Source: Bacillus sp. ISL-7 (GTDB lineage: Bacteria; Bacillota; Bacilli; Bacillales_B; DSM-18226). From it: a stretch of DNA of 64,000 bases. The notes beneath the pieces are model-generated. The model did no database searches. It was not told the DNA's origin and saw only the letters and a program-made list of their open reading frames with translations. How positions within the stretch are numbered: the stretch's first letter is position 1; each line of letters opens with the position of its first letter. Below are positions 38,875-48,810 of this stretch, one piece after another. The position numbers and the translations under genes are program-made. The stretch spans positions 62,001-126,000 of the forward strand of contig NZ_JAGGQW010000021.1 of assembly GCF_018613065.1 (NCBI RefSeq), read 5' to 3'.

Positions 38875-40126
38875 TATATTCTCCCAACACGATGATTTGC
38901 ATAAAACCCCATCCAATTATCGGACATTAAAAATACTGATGCTTTGCTGGGAATATCCTCCTAATATTGTTGGCGGTCTTTCAAGGCATGTATTTGGATT
39001 ATCCGATCATTTGGCAGAAAAAGGACATGAAGTTCATGTTTTAACGGCGTTAAATGGTAATCTTCCATCATTTGAAAATATGGATGGCGTAAATGTTCAT
39101 CGCGTCAAACCAATAAACCAATACGATGATAATTTTCTTTCGTGGATAGGTGGACTTAATTTAGCTATGGCTTTCAAGGCAGAAAAATTAGCCGAGGAAA
39201 TCCATTTTGATATCATCCATGCACATGATTGGCTTGTTGGTTCAGCCTCGATTGTATTGAAAGAATCACTGAAAATTCCACTACTAGCGACCATTCATGC
39301 GACAGAGTATGGAAGGAACAACGGTATTCATACTCAAATGCAACAGTTTATTCATAAAAAGGAACAGCAATTAATTGGCGAATCCGATCAAATTATTGTT
39401 TGCAGCGATTACATGAAAGATGTTCTCAACTCCGTCTTTAATGCGAAAAATGAAAAGATAGCCATTATTCCAAATGGTATTGCACCTGTCTTGAATGAAC
39501 TAGATACAGAGGAAATATTTCCGGAACTTAAGGATCAGAAATACATTTTTTCAATTGGTAGGATCGTAAAAGAAAAAGGATTTGAAACCATAATAGAGGC
39601 AGCTTCGATCGCAAAAGAGAGGGAAATAGATTGCTTTTTTGTGATAGCGGGAAAAGGACCGATGCTCGAAACGTATCGAAGACAAATTAACGTGCGGAAT
39701 TTAGAAAGCCATATTACATTTGTGGGATATGTTACTGATGAGCAAAGGAATTCACTCATTGCTGGAAGTGAACTAGCAGTCATTCCTAGTTTATATGAAC
39801 CTTTCGGAATAGTGGTACTTGAAACGATGATCTTAGGTAAACCAACGATTGTATCCAAAACAGGTGGGATGAAGGGTATTGTGAAGCATCTACATACAGG
39901 ATTACTAATGACCCCTGGGGATGCAGAGAGCATGCTCGAACAAATCGACTTTCTAATAAATCATCCACTTAAAGCAGAAGAAATTGGCAAAAAAGGAAGA
40001 CAAATTGTAATAAGCCTGTATGGATGGAAACGTATTGCATCCGAAACAAGCAGGGTAATGGAAGATACTGTATTGAACAAACGCGTTCATACTGATGCAC
40101 AAAAAGAAACTCCATATAATTTATAA
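38867..40126 (+). CDS. yqgM: Family 4 glycosyltransferase (YqgM-like)
   Basis: A 419-residue GT-B fold transferase. The N-terminal domain has ILMLCWEYPPNIVGGLSRHV and HVLTALNG. The C-terminal donor-binding domain has SIGRIVKEKGFETIIEAA, GKGPMLETYR and the E-x7-E motif in PSLYEPFGIVVLETMILGKP. The start of the protein resembles glycogen/starch-synthase-like GT4 enzymes. The acceptor is unknown. It follows pst-phoU as yqgM does in B. subtilis. ATG 38867 follows GGAG. Confidence 0.85.
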   Translation: MDNIFSQHDDLHKTPSNYRTLKILMLCWEYPPNIVGGLSRHVFGLSDHLAEKGHEVHVLTALNGNLPSFENMDGVNVHRVKPINQYDDNFLSWIGGLNLAMAFKAEKLAEEIHFDIIHAHDWLVGSASIVLKESLKIPLLATIHATEYGRNNGIHTQMQQFIHKKEQQLIGESDQIIVCSDYMKDVLNSVFNAKNEKIAIIPNGIAPVLNELDTEEIFPELKDQKYIFSIGRIVKEKGFETIIEAASIAKEREIDCFFVIAGKGPMLETYRRQINVRNLESHITFVGYVTDEQRNSLIAGSELAVIPSLYEPFGIVVLETMILGKPTIVSKTGGMKGIVKHLHTGLLMTPGDAESMLEQIDFLINHPLKAEEIGKKGRQIVISLYGWKRIASETSRVMEDTVLNKRVHTDAQKETPYNL

Positions 40127-40138
40127 AATGAAGTGGGT

Positions 40139-40378
40139 ATGAAAGAATATACTGCCATGCCGAACTAGAAGGTTTTTACAGATCAAATTTGGAGTTCACT
40201 TCAAAAGGGGAACTTGAATTATCTTCCGATAGCCAAAGGTCCAGCGGCCAGTATTTTTGCAATGAAAATGACGATAGAGTCGCATGGAATTGCTAAAATG
40301 AACACATGGACCATGACAGGTTCCAACAAAAGTGAATTGATTTCAATGGAGGAAGCACTTTTAAAGAAAATTCACTGA
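40139..40378 (+). pseudogene. Small unidentified frame with an amber codon
   Basis: Starting at ATG 40139 the frame reads MKEYTAMPN, then TAG at 40166-40168, then 69 more open codons (KVFTDQIWSSLQKGNLNYLP..., ending EEALLKKIH, stop at 40376-40378). No good start lies just after the TAG. I do not recognise the protein. Coding-like composition after the stop suggests a small gene inactivated by a nonsense mutation, but chance cannot be excluded. The rest of the yqgM-rpmG gap holds only the rpmG leader. Confidence 0.35.
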
Positions 40379-40488
40379 AATGAATGAAAGTTTATTAACA
40401 AAAAAACATACTAGCATTTCCTTTTAAAAAATGATATTATGGAAAAGTCGTATGAAAGAAATGCTTAATTGTTTGGAGGGAAATAAAC

Positions 40489-40638
40489 ATGCGTGTGAAT
40501 ATTACATTGGCTTGCACTGAGTGTGGAGATCGTAACTATATTTCAACAAAAAATAAACGTAATAATCCAGATCGTCTTGAGCTTAAGAAATATTGCCCAA
40601 GAGAAAAACGTTCAACAGCACATCGCGAAACAAAATAA
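40489..40638 (+). CDS. rpmG: 50S ribosomal protein L33
   Basis: A 49-residue large-subunit protein: [19 protein letters not shown], then [18 protein letters not shown]. The N-terminal CxxC is present, but the second pair is reduced to CPRE, as in the B. subtilis RpmGA type (CPRD). Full zinc coordination is therefore doubtful. Strong GGAGGG ribosome site. Confidence 0.95.
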   Translation: MRVNITLACTECGDRNYISTKNKRNNPDRLELKKYCPREKRSTAHRETK

Positions 40639-40669
40639 ACAGTGGGGGCTTCCTGCTGTTTTTTTTGTT
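40638..40669 (+). terminator. Terminator after rpmG
   Basis: ACAG...GG and CC...CTGT imperfect arms followed by T8. Confidence 0.7.
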
Positions 40670-40694
40670 GTCTAAAAGTTAGGAGCTTACTAAA

Positions 40695-41261
40695 ATGAAT
40701 AATAAAAACTCTATTCGTAAGCAAATGAGAGAAACGCTTTCAAAGCTTACAAAACCTCAATACGAAGATTATTCGTATAAAATTGCTTGTACACTTTATG
40801 AGGATGAAGCATGGAAACAAGCAAAAGTTATTGGATTAACGGTTTCAAAACAACCAGAAGTGGATACATATCAATTGATTCGCAAAGCCTGGGAATCAGG
40901 AAAACAAGTTGTTGTGCCAAAATGTGATTCAAATGAAAGACGGCTATCATTTAGAACTTTAAATGAATTTTCTCAGCTGGAATCAGTATTTTATGGTCTA
41001 TTTGAGCCGATTGAGGAAGTAACTAAGGAAGTTGATGCAGATAGGATTGACCTAATGATTGTTCCAGGTTTAGCCTATACAAAAGAAGGGTACCGTTTGG
41101 GTTTTGGTGGAGGCTATTATGATCGTTATTTACAAAATTACCACGGTATGACGATTTCACTTGCCTTTACTGATCAATTGGTCCCACAGTTTCTTGTTGA
41201 GGAGCATGATGTACCGGTATCCCAAATTATTACAAACCATGGAGTTATCAAAATAAAATGA
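40695..41261 (+). CDS. yqgN: 5-formyltetrahydrofolate cyclo-ligase
   Basis: A 188-residue cytosolic enzyme converting 5-formyl-THF to 5,10-methenyl-THF with ATP. N-terminal KNSIRKQMRETLSKL is typical, and the C-terminal signature is MIVPGLAYTKEGYRLGFGGGYYDRYL. It overlaps the following DUF92 gene by 4 nt. Confidence 0.92.
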   Translation: MNNKNSIRKQMRETLSKLTKPQYEDYSYKIACTLYEDEAWKQAKVIGLTVSKQPEVDTYQLIRKAWESGKQVVVPKCDSNERRLSFRTLNEFSQLESVFYGLFEPIEEVTKEVDADRIDLMIVPGLAYTKEGYRLGFGGGYYDRYLQNYHGMTISLAFTDQLVPQFLVEEHDVPVSQIITNHGVIKIK

Positions 41262-42046
41262 TCATAGCGATTTTGATTTTCGTTGGAATTCTATTGACAG
41301 GTGCGGCAGGTTATAAATCCAAATCCTTGACTAGATCAGGGGCCTTTGCTGCCATTTTAGTTGGACTTGCAGTGTATTTAGGCTTCGATGTAAATGGTCT
41401 TTTCCTGCTTGGGGTATTTTTTGCCTCTTCAAGTTTTTGGTCAAAATACAAAAGTAGTGATAAGAGCATAATAGAAGAAAAGCTTGCAAAAGGGGCTACA
41501 AGAGATTGGCGTCAGGTCGCTGCGAATGGAGGAGCGGCCGGGCTTTTCAGTATCATTCAGTATTTCAACAATGATATGATCTGGTTAGTTGGCTTTATAG
41601 TATGTCTGGCTAGTGCAAATTCTGATACCTGGGCCTCGGAAATCGGTAGTTTAAGCAAAAAAGAACCATTATACATACGTTCCTTTAAACGGGTTGAAAA
41701 GGGGACATCGGGAGCAATCAGTTTATTGGGAAGCTTGGCATCCCTTGCAGGTTCCTTCTTAATTTCAATCATAGGATTTTGGCTTTTTGATTTAAGTTAT
41801 TTCTTAACAGCTCTTGTTTTCCTTTTTGGTTTTTTGGGAAATGTTATTGATACGTTGATTGGTGCCTTTTACCAACAGGTATATGTTTGTGTGAAATGCG
41901 GGATAGAGACTGAAAAAAAGAGGCATTGTGATTTGCCGGCAAATAGAATAAAAGGGTCTGTCTTTGTAGATAATGATATGGTGAATTTCCTTTCAGGTTG
42001 TGTTGCTGCTATGTCAGCGATAGGAATCATTTATTTGAATAACTAA
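41258..42046 (+). CDS. DUF92 integral membrane protein
   Basis: A 262-residue membrane protein of the DUF92/TIGR00297 family, with about six hydrophobic segments. Family motifs are GATRDWRQVAANGGAAG, ASANSDTWASEIG and GTSGAISLLGSLAS. A pair CVKCG ... CD near residue 210 is a possible metal site. The family includes plant phytyl-phosphate kinase relatives, but the bacterial function is not established. Coupled to yqgN by ATGA overlap. Confidence 0.85.
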   Translation: MIIAILIFVGILLTGAAGYKSKSLTRSGAFAAILVGLAVYLGFDVNGLFLLGVFFASSSFWSKYKSSDKSIIEEKLAKGATRDWRQVAANGGAAGLFSIIQYFNNDMIWLVGFIVCLASANSDTWASEIGSLSKKEPLYIRSFKRVEKGTSGAISLLGSLASLAGSFLISIIGFWLFDLSYFLTALVFLFGFLGNVIDTLIGAFYQQVYVCVKCGIETEKKRHCDLPANRIKGSVFVDNDMVNFLSGCVAAMSAIGIIYLNN

Positions 42047-42063
42047 TTTTTTTGGGGATGAAT

Positions 42064-43057
<994 letters not shown>

Positions 43058-43060
43058 TCA

Positions 43061-43100
43061 AAAGGATTGAATTCTTATACTTGAATTCAGTCCTTTTTTT
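43061..43100 (+). terminator. Terminator after ldh
   Basis: AAAGGATTGAATTC and GAATTCAGTCCTTT arms (one mismatch), followed by T4 or more. Confidence 0.85.
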
Positions 43101-43150
43101 ATGGATAAAATGATGGTCATAATCGCAAAATACTAGTAGGAGGGATGAGA

Positions 43151-43345
43151 ATGTCTCGTATGTTAACATCCATATTGATGATTGGTTCTATTGGTTATTT
43201 TGGTTTCCGATACAGATACCGTCTTATTAATGTGCTACTAGGGTCTAGTTGGATGCGCAGGCTTGCTGTAGGCTCAGTTATGAGCTTCCCAGGTGTAAAA
43301 CAAAAAATGATGCAATCGGTTTTTGGAAGACCATCTGAATGGTGA
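43151..43345 (+). CDS. Small conserved hypothetical protein
   Basis: A 64-residue basic protein with an N-terminal hydrophobic stretch (MLTSILMIGSIGYFGF) and an RYRYRL motif, so probably membrane-associated. AGGAGG precedes the ATG at 43151. It sits directly before gluP, the position of yqgO in B. subtilis, but I do not claim homology from sequence alone. Confidence 0.65.
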   Translation: MSRMLTSILMIGSIGYFGFRYRYRLINVLLGSSWMRRLAVGSVMSFPGVKQKMMQSVFGRPSEW

Positions 43346-43367
43346 AAACCACAGATGGTTTTTTTTT
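43330..43367 (+). terminator. Terminator overlapping the small gene's end
   Basis: ACCATCTG and CAGATGGT arms followed by T8; the left arm is inside the coding sequence. Confidence 0.78.
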
Positions 43368-43508
43368 ATGGAGAAGACGTATCTTAATAAAAATAAAAAG
43401 CTTGATTGATTATTGTTACTCGAGAATCGTTTATAATGAAAGATATAAGAAAAAGAGTTATCGCAGCTTGATATGGCCGTTTATTTTTACATAGGAAGCA
43501 GGGGGGAA

Positions 43509-44753
43509 ATGAATAATAGAGAACGTTACATATTTTGGAAATTAGCGTATTCATTTATTTCAGATCATGGTTACCGTATTATTCAATTATTTGAAAATCA
43601 AAAAGAATTATGGCTAGAAAAAATAGAAAATAAAAAAGCACCGATCATTCGTCTGCTGCTCCACAATTTGGATTGGAGTAATGCTATGCAGCGTGATATT
43701 GAGTTTACTGCAGCAAATGGAGAGAGAGTCCGCAAGCAAATTGGTCGACATGAGTTAAATGTGGTCAATATTTATGTTAGTCAATTCCCACCAGTTGATG
43801 AATATGAATTTCGTCTCGCGAAACCTTTTGTCCATTCTGAAGGAAATAAAACGATGGTAAGCTCGATTCTTTTTGCACAAGGGGTATACGAAGCAGGTTT
43901 TCATCGTATTTCAGAGAGGCTTGGGGCTGAACTTCATTTTTCAATCAATGATGATCACTTAGAAGAGGATGTTGAGTCCGTTAAGAAAGCGGCATTGGAT
44001 TATGCGATTAAGAAAGTTAAGACGGAAAGAGCAATTCTGTTGAACGGCAAACCAATATTTACGTATGTTTTCATTGCCATTCAGGTTGCTGTTTTTTTCT
44101 GGCTTCAGCTTCATGGTGGAAGCACCAATACTTCTACCTTGATTAAATACGGGGCCAAGGTCAACCAATTAATCGTGGAAGGAGAATGGTGGAGATTTAT
44201 TACACCCGTTTTTCTTCATATTGGTTTTATCCATCTGGCAATGAACACTCTGGCATTGTACTTTCTCGGAACTGAAGTGGAAAGAATTTTTGGCAATCTT
44301 CGTTTTCTTTGGATTTACTTGTTTGCTGGAGTTACAGGTTTTATTGCCAGTTTCATCTTCAGTGCTAACTTATCAGCAGGGGCAAGCGGTGCTATTTTTG
44401 GCTGTTTTGGTGCATTACTTTATTTTGGAGTTATTTATCCGAAGTTATTTTTCCGAACAATGGGATTGAATTTGCTTGTCGTTCTTGGAATCAACCTTAT
44501 GGTTGGGTTCTCTGCATCGGGAATTGATAATGCAGGTCATCTAGGCGGGTTGGCAGGGGGATTCCTAGCAGCTGGCACTGTCCACTTTCCAAAGAAGAAC
44601 AAACTATGGCTGCAAATGTTGTTTTTTATTGCGTCTGTCGCACTGCTATATGGTTCTTTATCTTATGGTTTTAGCTCTTTAGGGAAATCACATGATGAAA
44701 ATTCTCTACAAGAAATTAATCGCCAGCTTCAATCCTCTGACGAAGGAGAATAG
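43509..44753 (+). CDS. gluP: Rhomboid-family intramembrane serine protease GluP
   Basis: A 414-residue protein (YqgP type). A cytosolic N-terminal domain (1-175) precedes about seven membrane segments. The rhomboid catalytic dyad is Ser293 in GASGAIFGCFGA and His344 in NAGHLGGLAGG. The WWRFITPVFLHIGFIHLAMN segment is typical. In B. subtilis GluP is about 507 residues with C-terminal TPR repeats and takes part in quality control of the magnesium transporter MgtE; here the TPR part is absent. ATG 43509 follows GGGGGG. Confidence 0.9.
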   Translation: MNNRERYIFWKLAYSFISDHGYRIIQLFENQKELWLEKIENKKAPIIRLLLHNLDWSNAMQRDIEFTAANGERVRKQIGRHELNVVNIYVSQFPPVDEYEFRLAKPFVHSEGNKTMVSSILFAQGVYEAGFHRISERLGAELHFSINDDHLEEDVESVKKAALDYAIKKVKTERAILLNGKPIFTYVFIAIQVAVFFWLQLHGGSTNTSTLIKYGAKVNQLIVEGEWWRFITPVFLHIGFIHLAMNTLALYFLGTEVERIFGNLRFLWIYLFAGVTGFIASFIFSANLSAGASGAIFGCFGALLYFGVIYPKLFFRTMGLNLLVVLGINLMVGFSASGIDNAGHLGGLAGGFLAAGTVHFPKKNKLWLQMLFFIASVALLYGSLSYGFSSLGKSHDENSLQEINRQLQSSDEGE

Positions 44754-44830
44754 AATAACCAAATTATATTTCTGAAAAAAAATTTCTTGTACTAATATGT
44801 TTCTCTCAATTAAAATACAAGGAGATATAA

Positions 44831-45043
44831 ATGAAAACTATTTATGATATTCAGCAATTTTTAAAGCGCTTTGGAACCATTATTTATATTGGTGAAAGAG
44901 TCGCGGACCTTGAATTAATGGAAATGGAGCTAAAGGAACTATATCAATCACAGCTGATAGAGCCAATGGAGTTCCAAACAGCTCTGTTAATTTTGAGGCA
45001 TGAGATACAATTTCAAAAAGAAAAAGTCAAAAAAGATAGGTGA
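44831..45043 (+). CDS. yqgQ: DUF910 protein YqgQ
   Basis: A 70-residue helical protein (YDIQQFLKRFGTIIYIGERVADLELMEMELKELY) of the YqgQ family, with no known function. It always precedes glcK in Bacillus and overlaps or abuts it here. Ribosome site AAGGAG. Confidence 0.85.
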   Translation: MKTIYDIQQFLKRFGTIIYIGERVADLELMEMELKELYQSQLIEPMEFQTALLILRHEIQFQKEKVKKDR

Positions 45044-45048
45044 TTCTA

Positions 45049-46020
45049 TTGTCAAGAAAATGGATTGTGGGTGTTGACCTCGGTGGGACAACTACTAAAT
45101 TAGCCTTCGTAACAACTGATGGTGAAATCGTTCACAAATGGGAAATACCAACGGATAACACAAATGAAGGACAAAACATTACTGGTAATATTGCTAAGGC
45201 AATTGATGAAAAACTTGCTGAACATGATCAATTAAAAAGTAATTTACTAGGAATTGGTATGGGGGCACCTGGACCAGTTAACTATGAAAAGGGAATTGTT
45301 TTAAATGTCGTAAATTTAGGCTGGCCAGATAACTATCCCCTAAAGGACCATCTTGAAGCAGCGACCTCCCTACCAGCAGCGATTGAAAATGACGCAAACT
45401 CTGCGGCATTGGGTGAGATGTGGATGGGAGCGGGCGCTGGAGCGAAGGACCTTGTTTGTATCACACTCGGAACAGGTGTCGGTGGCGGCGTAATTGTTGG
45501 CGGCAAAGTTGTTCAAGGCATTAATGGTGCTGCGGGAGAAATAGGTCATATTACAGCCATCACATCGGGTGGTGCACCATGCAATTGTGGGAAGACAGGC
45601 TGTTTGGAAACGGTCGCTTCTGCAACAGGCATTGTTCGATTAGCTCAGATTGAACTAGCTAAGGGGTTAAAAAGTGAATTATCTGAAAAGATTGCTGAGA
45701 ATGGCAGCATTACAGCAAAAGATGTCTTTGATGCAGCCCGTAATAGTGATGAATTGGCCCAATCAGTATTGGATGATTTTTCCTTTCATTTAGGATTCGT
45801 ATTAGCTAGTATTGCCAACACCCTAAATCCGGAAAAAATTGTTCTTGGCGGCGGTGTTTCAAAAGCTGGCGATATATTAGTTGATCCAGTAAAAAATAAT
45901 TTTGAAAAATTTGCTTTTTCATCCGTAAGAGATTCCACGAAACTTGCTTTGGCGACATTAGGAAATGATGCAGGTGTCCTTGGTGCAGCATGGCTAATAA
46001 AGAATAAATTAAATCAATAA
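45049..46020 (+). CDS. glcK: Glucokinase, ROK family
   Basis: A 323-residue ATP-dependent kinase phosphorylating free glucose. Phosphate-1 motif is VGVDLGGTTTKLAF, the sugar-binding acidic motif is IENDANSAALGE, and the GTGVGGG loop follows. The ROK zinc motif is CNCGKTGCLE. The start is probably TTG 45049 after AGGTGAT; GTG 45040 lies inside yqgQ. Confidence 0.92.
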   Translation: MSRKWIVGVDLGGTTTKLAFVTTDGEIVHKWEIPTDNTNEGQNITGNIAKAIDEKLAEHDQLKSNLLGIGMGAPGPVNYEKGIVLNVVNLGWPDNYPLKDHLEAATSLPAAIENDANSAALGEMWMGAGAGAKDLVCITLGTGVGGGVIVGGKVVQGINGAAGEIGHITAITSGGAPCNCGKTGCLETVASATGIVRLAQIELAKGLKSELSEKIAENGSITAKDVFDAARNSDELAQSVLDDFSFHLGFVLASIANTLNPEKIVLGGGVSKAGDILVDPVKNNFEKFAFSSVRDSTKLALATLGNDAGVLGAAWLIKNKLNQ

Positions 46021-46034
46021 TCTCCAAAGGGAAA

Positions 46035-46057
46035 ATCCGCAGTCATGCGGCTTTTTT
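46035..46057 (+). terminator. Terminator after glcK
   Basis: CCGCA and TGCGG arms with a 4-nt loop, followed by CT6. Confidence 0.8.
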
Positions 46058-46153
46058 CCTATTTAGTAATATTTTCTAAAAAGTTGAAACATTTTTGTCA
46101 AAAAAACGTACTAACCTATGAGAGTGAAAATGAGAGGAGGAAATATTGATAAA

Positions 46154-47287
46154 TTGAGCCGGCAAAAAAGAAATTATCCTATTTTTCTGATCCTCCGTTT
46201 AATTTTTTTAATTCTCATTTTATCTGCATGTGCTCAAAAAGAGCAGTTGAAACAAAAAGTTACCGCTAAAAGTGAAAAGCCTAAAACACCTGCTACTGCT
46301 CTAGGAAACGAATGGAAATTACCTATTTCCATCCCTGAAGGTGAATTTTATAAATTCGTCGGCTGGCTTTCTGGAACCCAAGTCCTCTACATTACAAATC
46401 TAGAACAAACTTCAAGTGTCTATCAGTACAATCTTTTAACAGGTAAAAGTGAACTAATTTATAAAAGTGAATATCCCATAGTCAACGTCCAAATTAGCCC
46501 TTCAAAAAAGAGAATGTTAATTCATACCTCGCCGTCATCATACGAAGGAGTAGTTACAATTATAGATATAAAAGGGAAGGAACAATTGAAAAAATCTTTT
46601 GCTTCCTATGAATTAGCTTTTGAGTGGAATCCTTATAAGGAATCAGAGATTCTTGTCACGAAATTTAATGAGGATTGGAGCTTTCAAGTATTATTACTAG
46701 ATCTAAATAAGTCAAACATTACCGAACTTACCTTGCCCCAACCCTTTATAAAATGGAAGGGTGAGAATGAGGTTGCCTTCATTAATTGGGATGAAAATAA
46801 TCCTTCCCTATTTGCACCACTTATTGATAGAAGTTTAGAAAATGGGATGGAAAAGACACTGTTTTCTTCAGTGATCGATTTTTCTGAATTTCGCGATTTG
46901 CTCGTGACTGTCTCTGTTAATGAACAAGATCAATCGATGGCCAATTATTCATTTTTTGACAAAGAAATGAAAAAGCTATTCACGTTTTCTATTCCACAAC
47001 TTACAAATTATTCAGATTGGTTAATTCCGTTCTATGACTATAATGAGCAGAAGGGACAATTTTTTACTTTTAGTCCTGTCACAAGTGGTGAAGCGGATTC
47101 CTATACAGAGGGCTTCCAACTCCTAGCTTACAATCCTAAGAACGGAAGTAGCAGCTTAATCATGGATGGGTTAGAAAATGAGCCCATTCATTTATCTCCT
47201 TCTGGTGATGCACTCTTGTATGGGAATCAGTTTGAAAAAATTATCGATATTAAGGCAAAGAAAATATATGAACTGATAAAAGAATGA
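46154..47287 (+). CDS. yqgU: YqgU-like lipoprotein
   Basis: A 377-residue predicted extracytoplasmic lipoprotein. The signal peptide LRLIFLILILSAC ends in a lipobox, and a lysine-rich linker follows. The body has repeated beta-strand patterns (VLYITNLEQTSSVYQYNLLTGKSE, VVTIIDIKGKEQL) suggesting a beta-propeller. The function is unknown. The TTG start at 46154 is 13 nt from AGGAGG; an upstream ATG (46118) has no ribosome site. The position matches B. subtilis yqgU. Confidence 0.75.
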   Translation: MSRQKRNYPIFLILRLIFLILILSACAQKEQLKQKVTAKSEKPKTPATALGNEWKLPISIPEGEFYKFVGWLSGTQVLYITNLEQTSSVYQYNLLTGKSELIYKSEYPIVNVQISPSKKRMLIHTSPSSYEGVVTIIDIKGKEQLKKSFASYELAFEWNPYKESEILVTKFNEDWSFQVLLLDLNKSNITELTLPQPFIKWKGENEVAFINWDENNPSLFAPLIDRSLENGMEKTLFSSVIDFSEFRDLLVTVSVNEQDQSMANYSFFDKEMKKLFTFSIPQLTNYSDWLIPFYDYNEQKGQFFTFSPVTSGEADSYTEGFQLLAYNPKNGSSSLIMDGLENEPIHLSPSGDALLYGNQFEKIIDIKAKKIYELIKE

Positions 47288-47308
47288 CAATATGGTTGTC
47301 ATTTTTTT
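47283..47308 (+). terminator. Terminator after yqgU
   Basis: AATGACAA and TTGTCATT arms, 5-nt loop, followed by T7; overlaps the stop codon. Confidence 0.85.
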
Positions 47309-47373
47309 ATTTAATCTCCCAATATGATAAAATCACGTTGTGATGAAAATATAGTAAAGGAAGGTAATAGTGC

Positions 47374-47691
47374 ATGGCCATTGTAGATGTAGCAGTCATT
47401 CCAATTGGTACGGAAACACCAAGTGTCAGTAAATATGTGGCAAGTGTTCAAAAAGTTTTGAGGAAATATCAAGAAGAAGGGAAGATTCGTTTCCAATTAA
47501 CACCGATGAATACCATAATTGAAGGTGAATTACCTATCCTTTTTGAAGTAATTCAAGAAATGCATGAGGTACCCTTCTCTGAAGGAATCCAGCGGGTCGC
47601 TACAACGATTCGTATTGATGACCGAAGGGATGTTAAGCGTAGTATGGAATATAAAGTAGAGCGGGTAACCACACTGTTAAACGAGGGATAG
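47374..47691 (+). CDS. yqgV: Thiamine-binding protein, MTH1187/YkoF-like
   Basis: A 105-residue DUF77 protein (YqgV) with a ferredoxin-like fold. The N-terminus VDVAVIPIGTETPSVSKYVA and the LTPMNTIIEGELPILFEVI motif are typical. Family members bind thiamine-like pyrimidines; the exact role is unproven. Confidence 0.85.
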   Translation: MAIVDVAVIPIGTETPSVSKYVASVQKVLRKYQEEGKIRFQLTPMNTIIEGELPILFEVIQEMHEVPFSEGIQRVATTIRIDDRRDVKRSMEYKVERVTTLLNEG

Positions 47692-47722
47692 AAAAAAGAC
47701 TGCCTGATGGCAGTCTTTTTAA
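47692..47722. terminator. Bidirectional terminator, yqgV/yqgW
   Basis: AAAAAGACTGCC and GGCAGTCTTTTT arms with a 4-nt loop. Confidence 0.9.
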
Positions 47723-47727
47723 GATTA

Positions 47728-47904
47728 TTAGTGATGTCCTGTTGGAAAACCAGAATGAACAATGGTCATAACTGTAAACCAACCAAAAGTCACAAATGAC
47801 GCTACACCCCAAAATGCACCTAAGAAATTTTTATTCTTTAGTGATGAAAATCCACCGAAAGCTGCAAGGATGGTTACGATAGCAAAAATAATCACTAAAC
47901 CCAT
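47728..47904 (-). CDS. yqgW: DUF2759 membrane protein YqgW
   Basis: A 58-residue protein with two membrane segments (LVIIFAIVTILAAFGGF and LGAFWGVASFVTFGWF) joined by SSLKNKNF, matching DUF2759. The function is unknown. The ATG at 47904 was chosen after AAAGGGGGA; a 15-codon extension has no ribosome site. Confidence 0.82.
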   Translation of the reverse strand: MGLVIIFAIVTILAAFGGFSSLKNKNFLGAFWGVASFVTFGWFTVMTIVHSGFPTGHH

Positions 47905-48118
47905 GGTAAATCCCCCTTTTTCATCATAAGCAGGCAATGCCTCAAACATTCCAAAGAAAATTATGTACCTATATTATATTCATTCGACTCTTATTTTATA
48001 TTTTTTTTTTTCATTTGTCGAGTGCAAATAAGAGATCATTGAATTAGTATTCTTTCTCTCAACTGTTTACTTAGTGTAAAATAATGATATCGCAATTTCA
48101 ATTGGAGGTACTAAATTT

Positions 48119-48754
48119 ATGAAATGGCAACAAATCCCATTAGGGGCACTTCAAACTAACTGTTATATTGTAGAAAATTCAGATCGTTCGTGTTTAATTA
48201 TTGACCCAGGCAGTGAAGGGAAAAAACTCATTCATTTGTTGAACAATAGGAAATTAAAACCTATCGCAATTTTTCTAACCCATGCGCACTTCGATCATAT
48301 TGGGGGTGTTGATGAAGTAAGGGATTTTTATAAAATTCCAGTTTATCTTCACAAACAAGAGGAAAAATGGCTGGGTGACTCTTCATTAAATGGTTCACAA
48401 TTTTTTATGATTCAGGATTCAATAACAGTAAAGCCAGCTGATTTTATTTTAAAAAATGAAGGAGAAATGAAAATAGGTGGTTTTGAGTTTGACATTTTTC
48501 ATACACCAGGACATTCACCTGGAAGTGTCTCATTTTACTTCAAAAAGGATGGGTTTGTTCTTTCAGGTGATGCCCTGTTTCAAGGCAGCATTGGCCGTAC
48601 AGACCTCCCAGGAGGAAACGAGGCACAGCTATTAAAAAGCATTCATGATAAGCTGCTTGTTTTGCCTGAGGAAACGTATGTCTTATCAGGCCACGGCCCT
48701 GTAACAACCATCGCTGATGAAATGGATAGTAATCCGTTCTTGAATGGATTTTAG
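48119..48754 (+). CDS. yqgX: MBL-fold metallohydrolase YqgX
   Basis: A 211-residue glyoxalase II-like metallo-beta-lactamase fold enzyme. It has the metal motif LTHAHFDHIGG, His in HTPGHSPGS, Asp in LSGDALFQGSIGRTDLPGG, and a C-terminal SGHGPVTT. The substrate is unknown (thioester hydrolysis is typical). Own ribosome site GGAGG. Confidence 0.9.
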   Translation: MKWQQIPLGALQTNCYIVENSDRSCLIIDPGSEGKKLIHLLNNRKLKPIAIFLTHAHFDHIGGVDEVRDFYKIPVYLHKQEEKWLGDSSLNGSQFFMIQDSITVKPADFILKNEGEMKIGGFEFDIFHTPGHSPGSVSFYFKKDGFVLSGDALFQGSIGRTDLPGGNEAQLLKSIHDKLLVLPEETYVLSGHGPVTTIADEMDSNPFLNGF

Positions 48755-48778
48755 AGGATAGAGAGAAGACAAAAATAG

Positions 48779-48810
48779 AAAAACCCTTCTCCAATTTGAG
48801 AAGGGTTTTT
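48779..48810 (+). terminator. Terminator after yqgX
   Basis: AAAAACCCTTCTC and GAGAAGGGTTTTT arms with a 6-nt loop. Confidence 0.9.

Noticed and set aside
47988..48034. CTCTTATTT and AAATAAGAG inverted repeat before yqgX
   Set aside because: The arms are AT-rich and interrupted by a T-run; this is likely chance in a promoter region.
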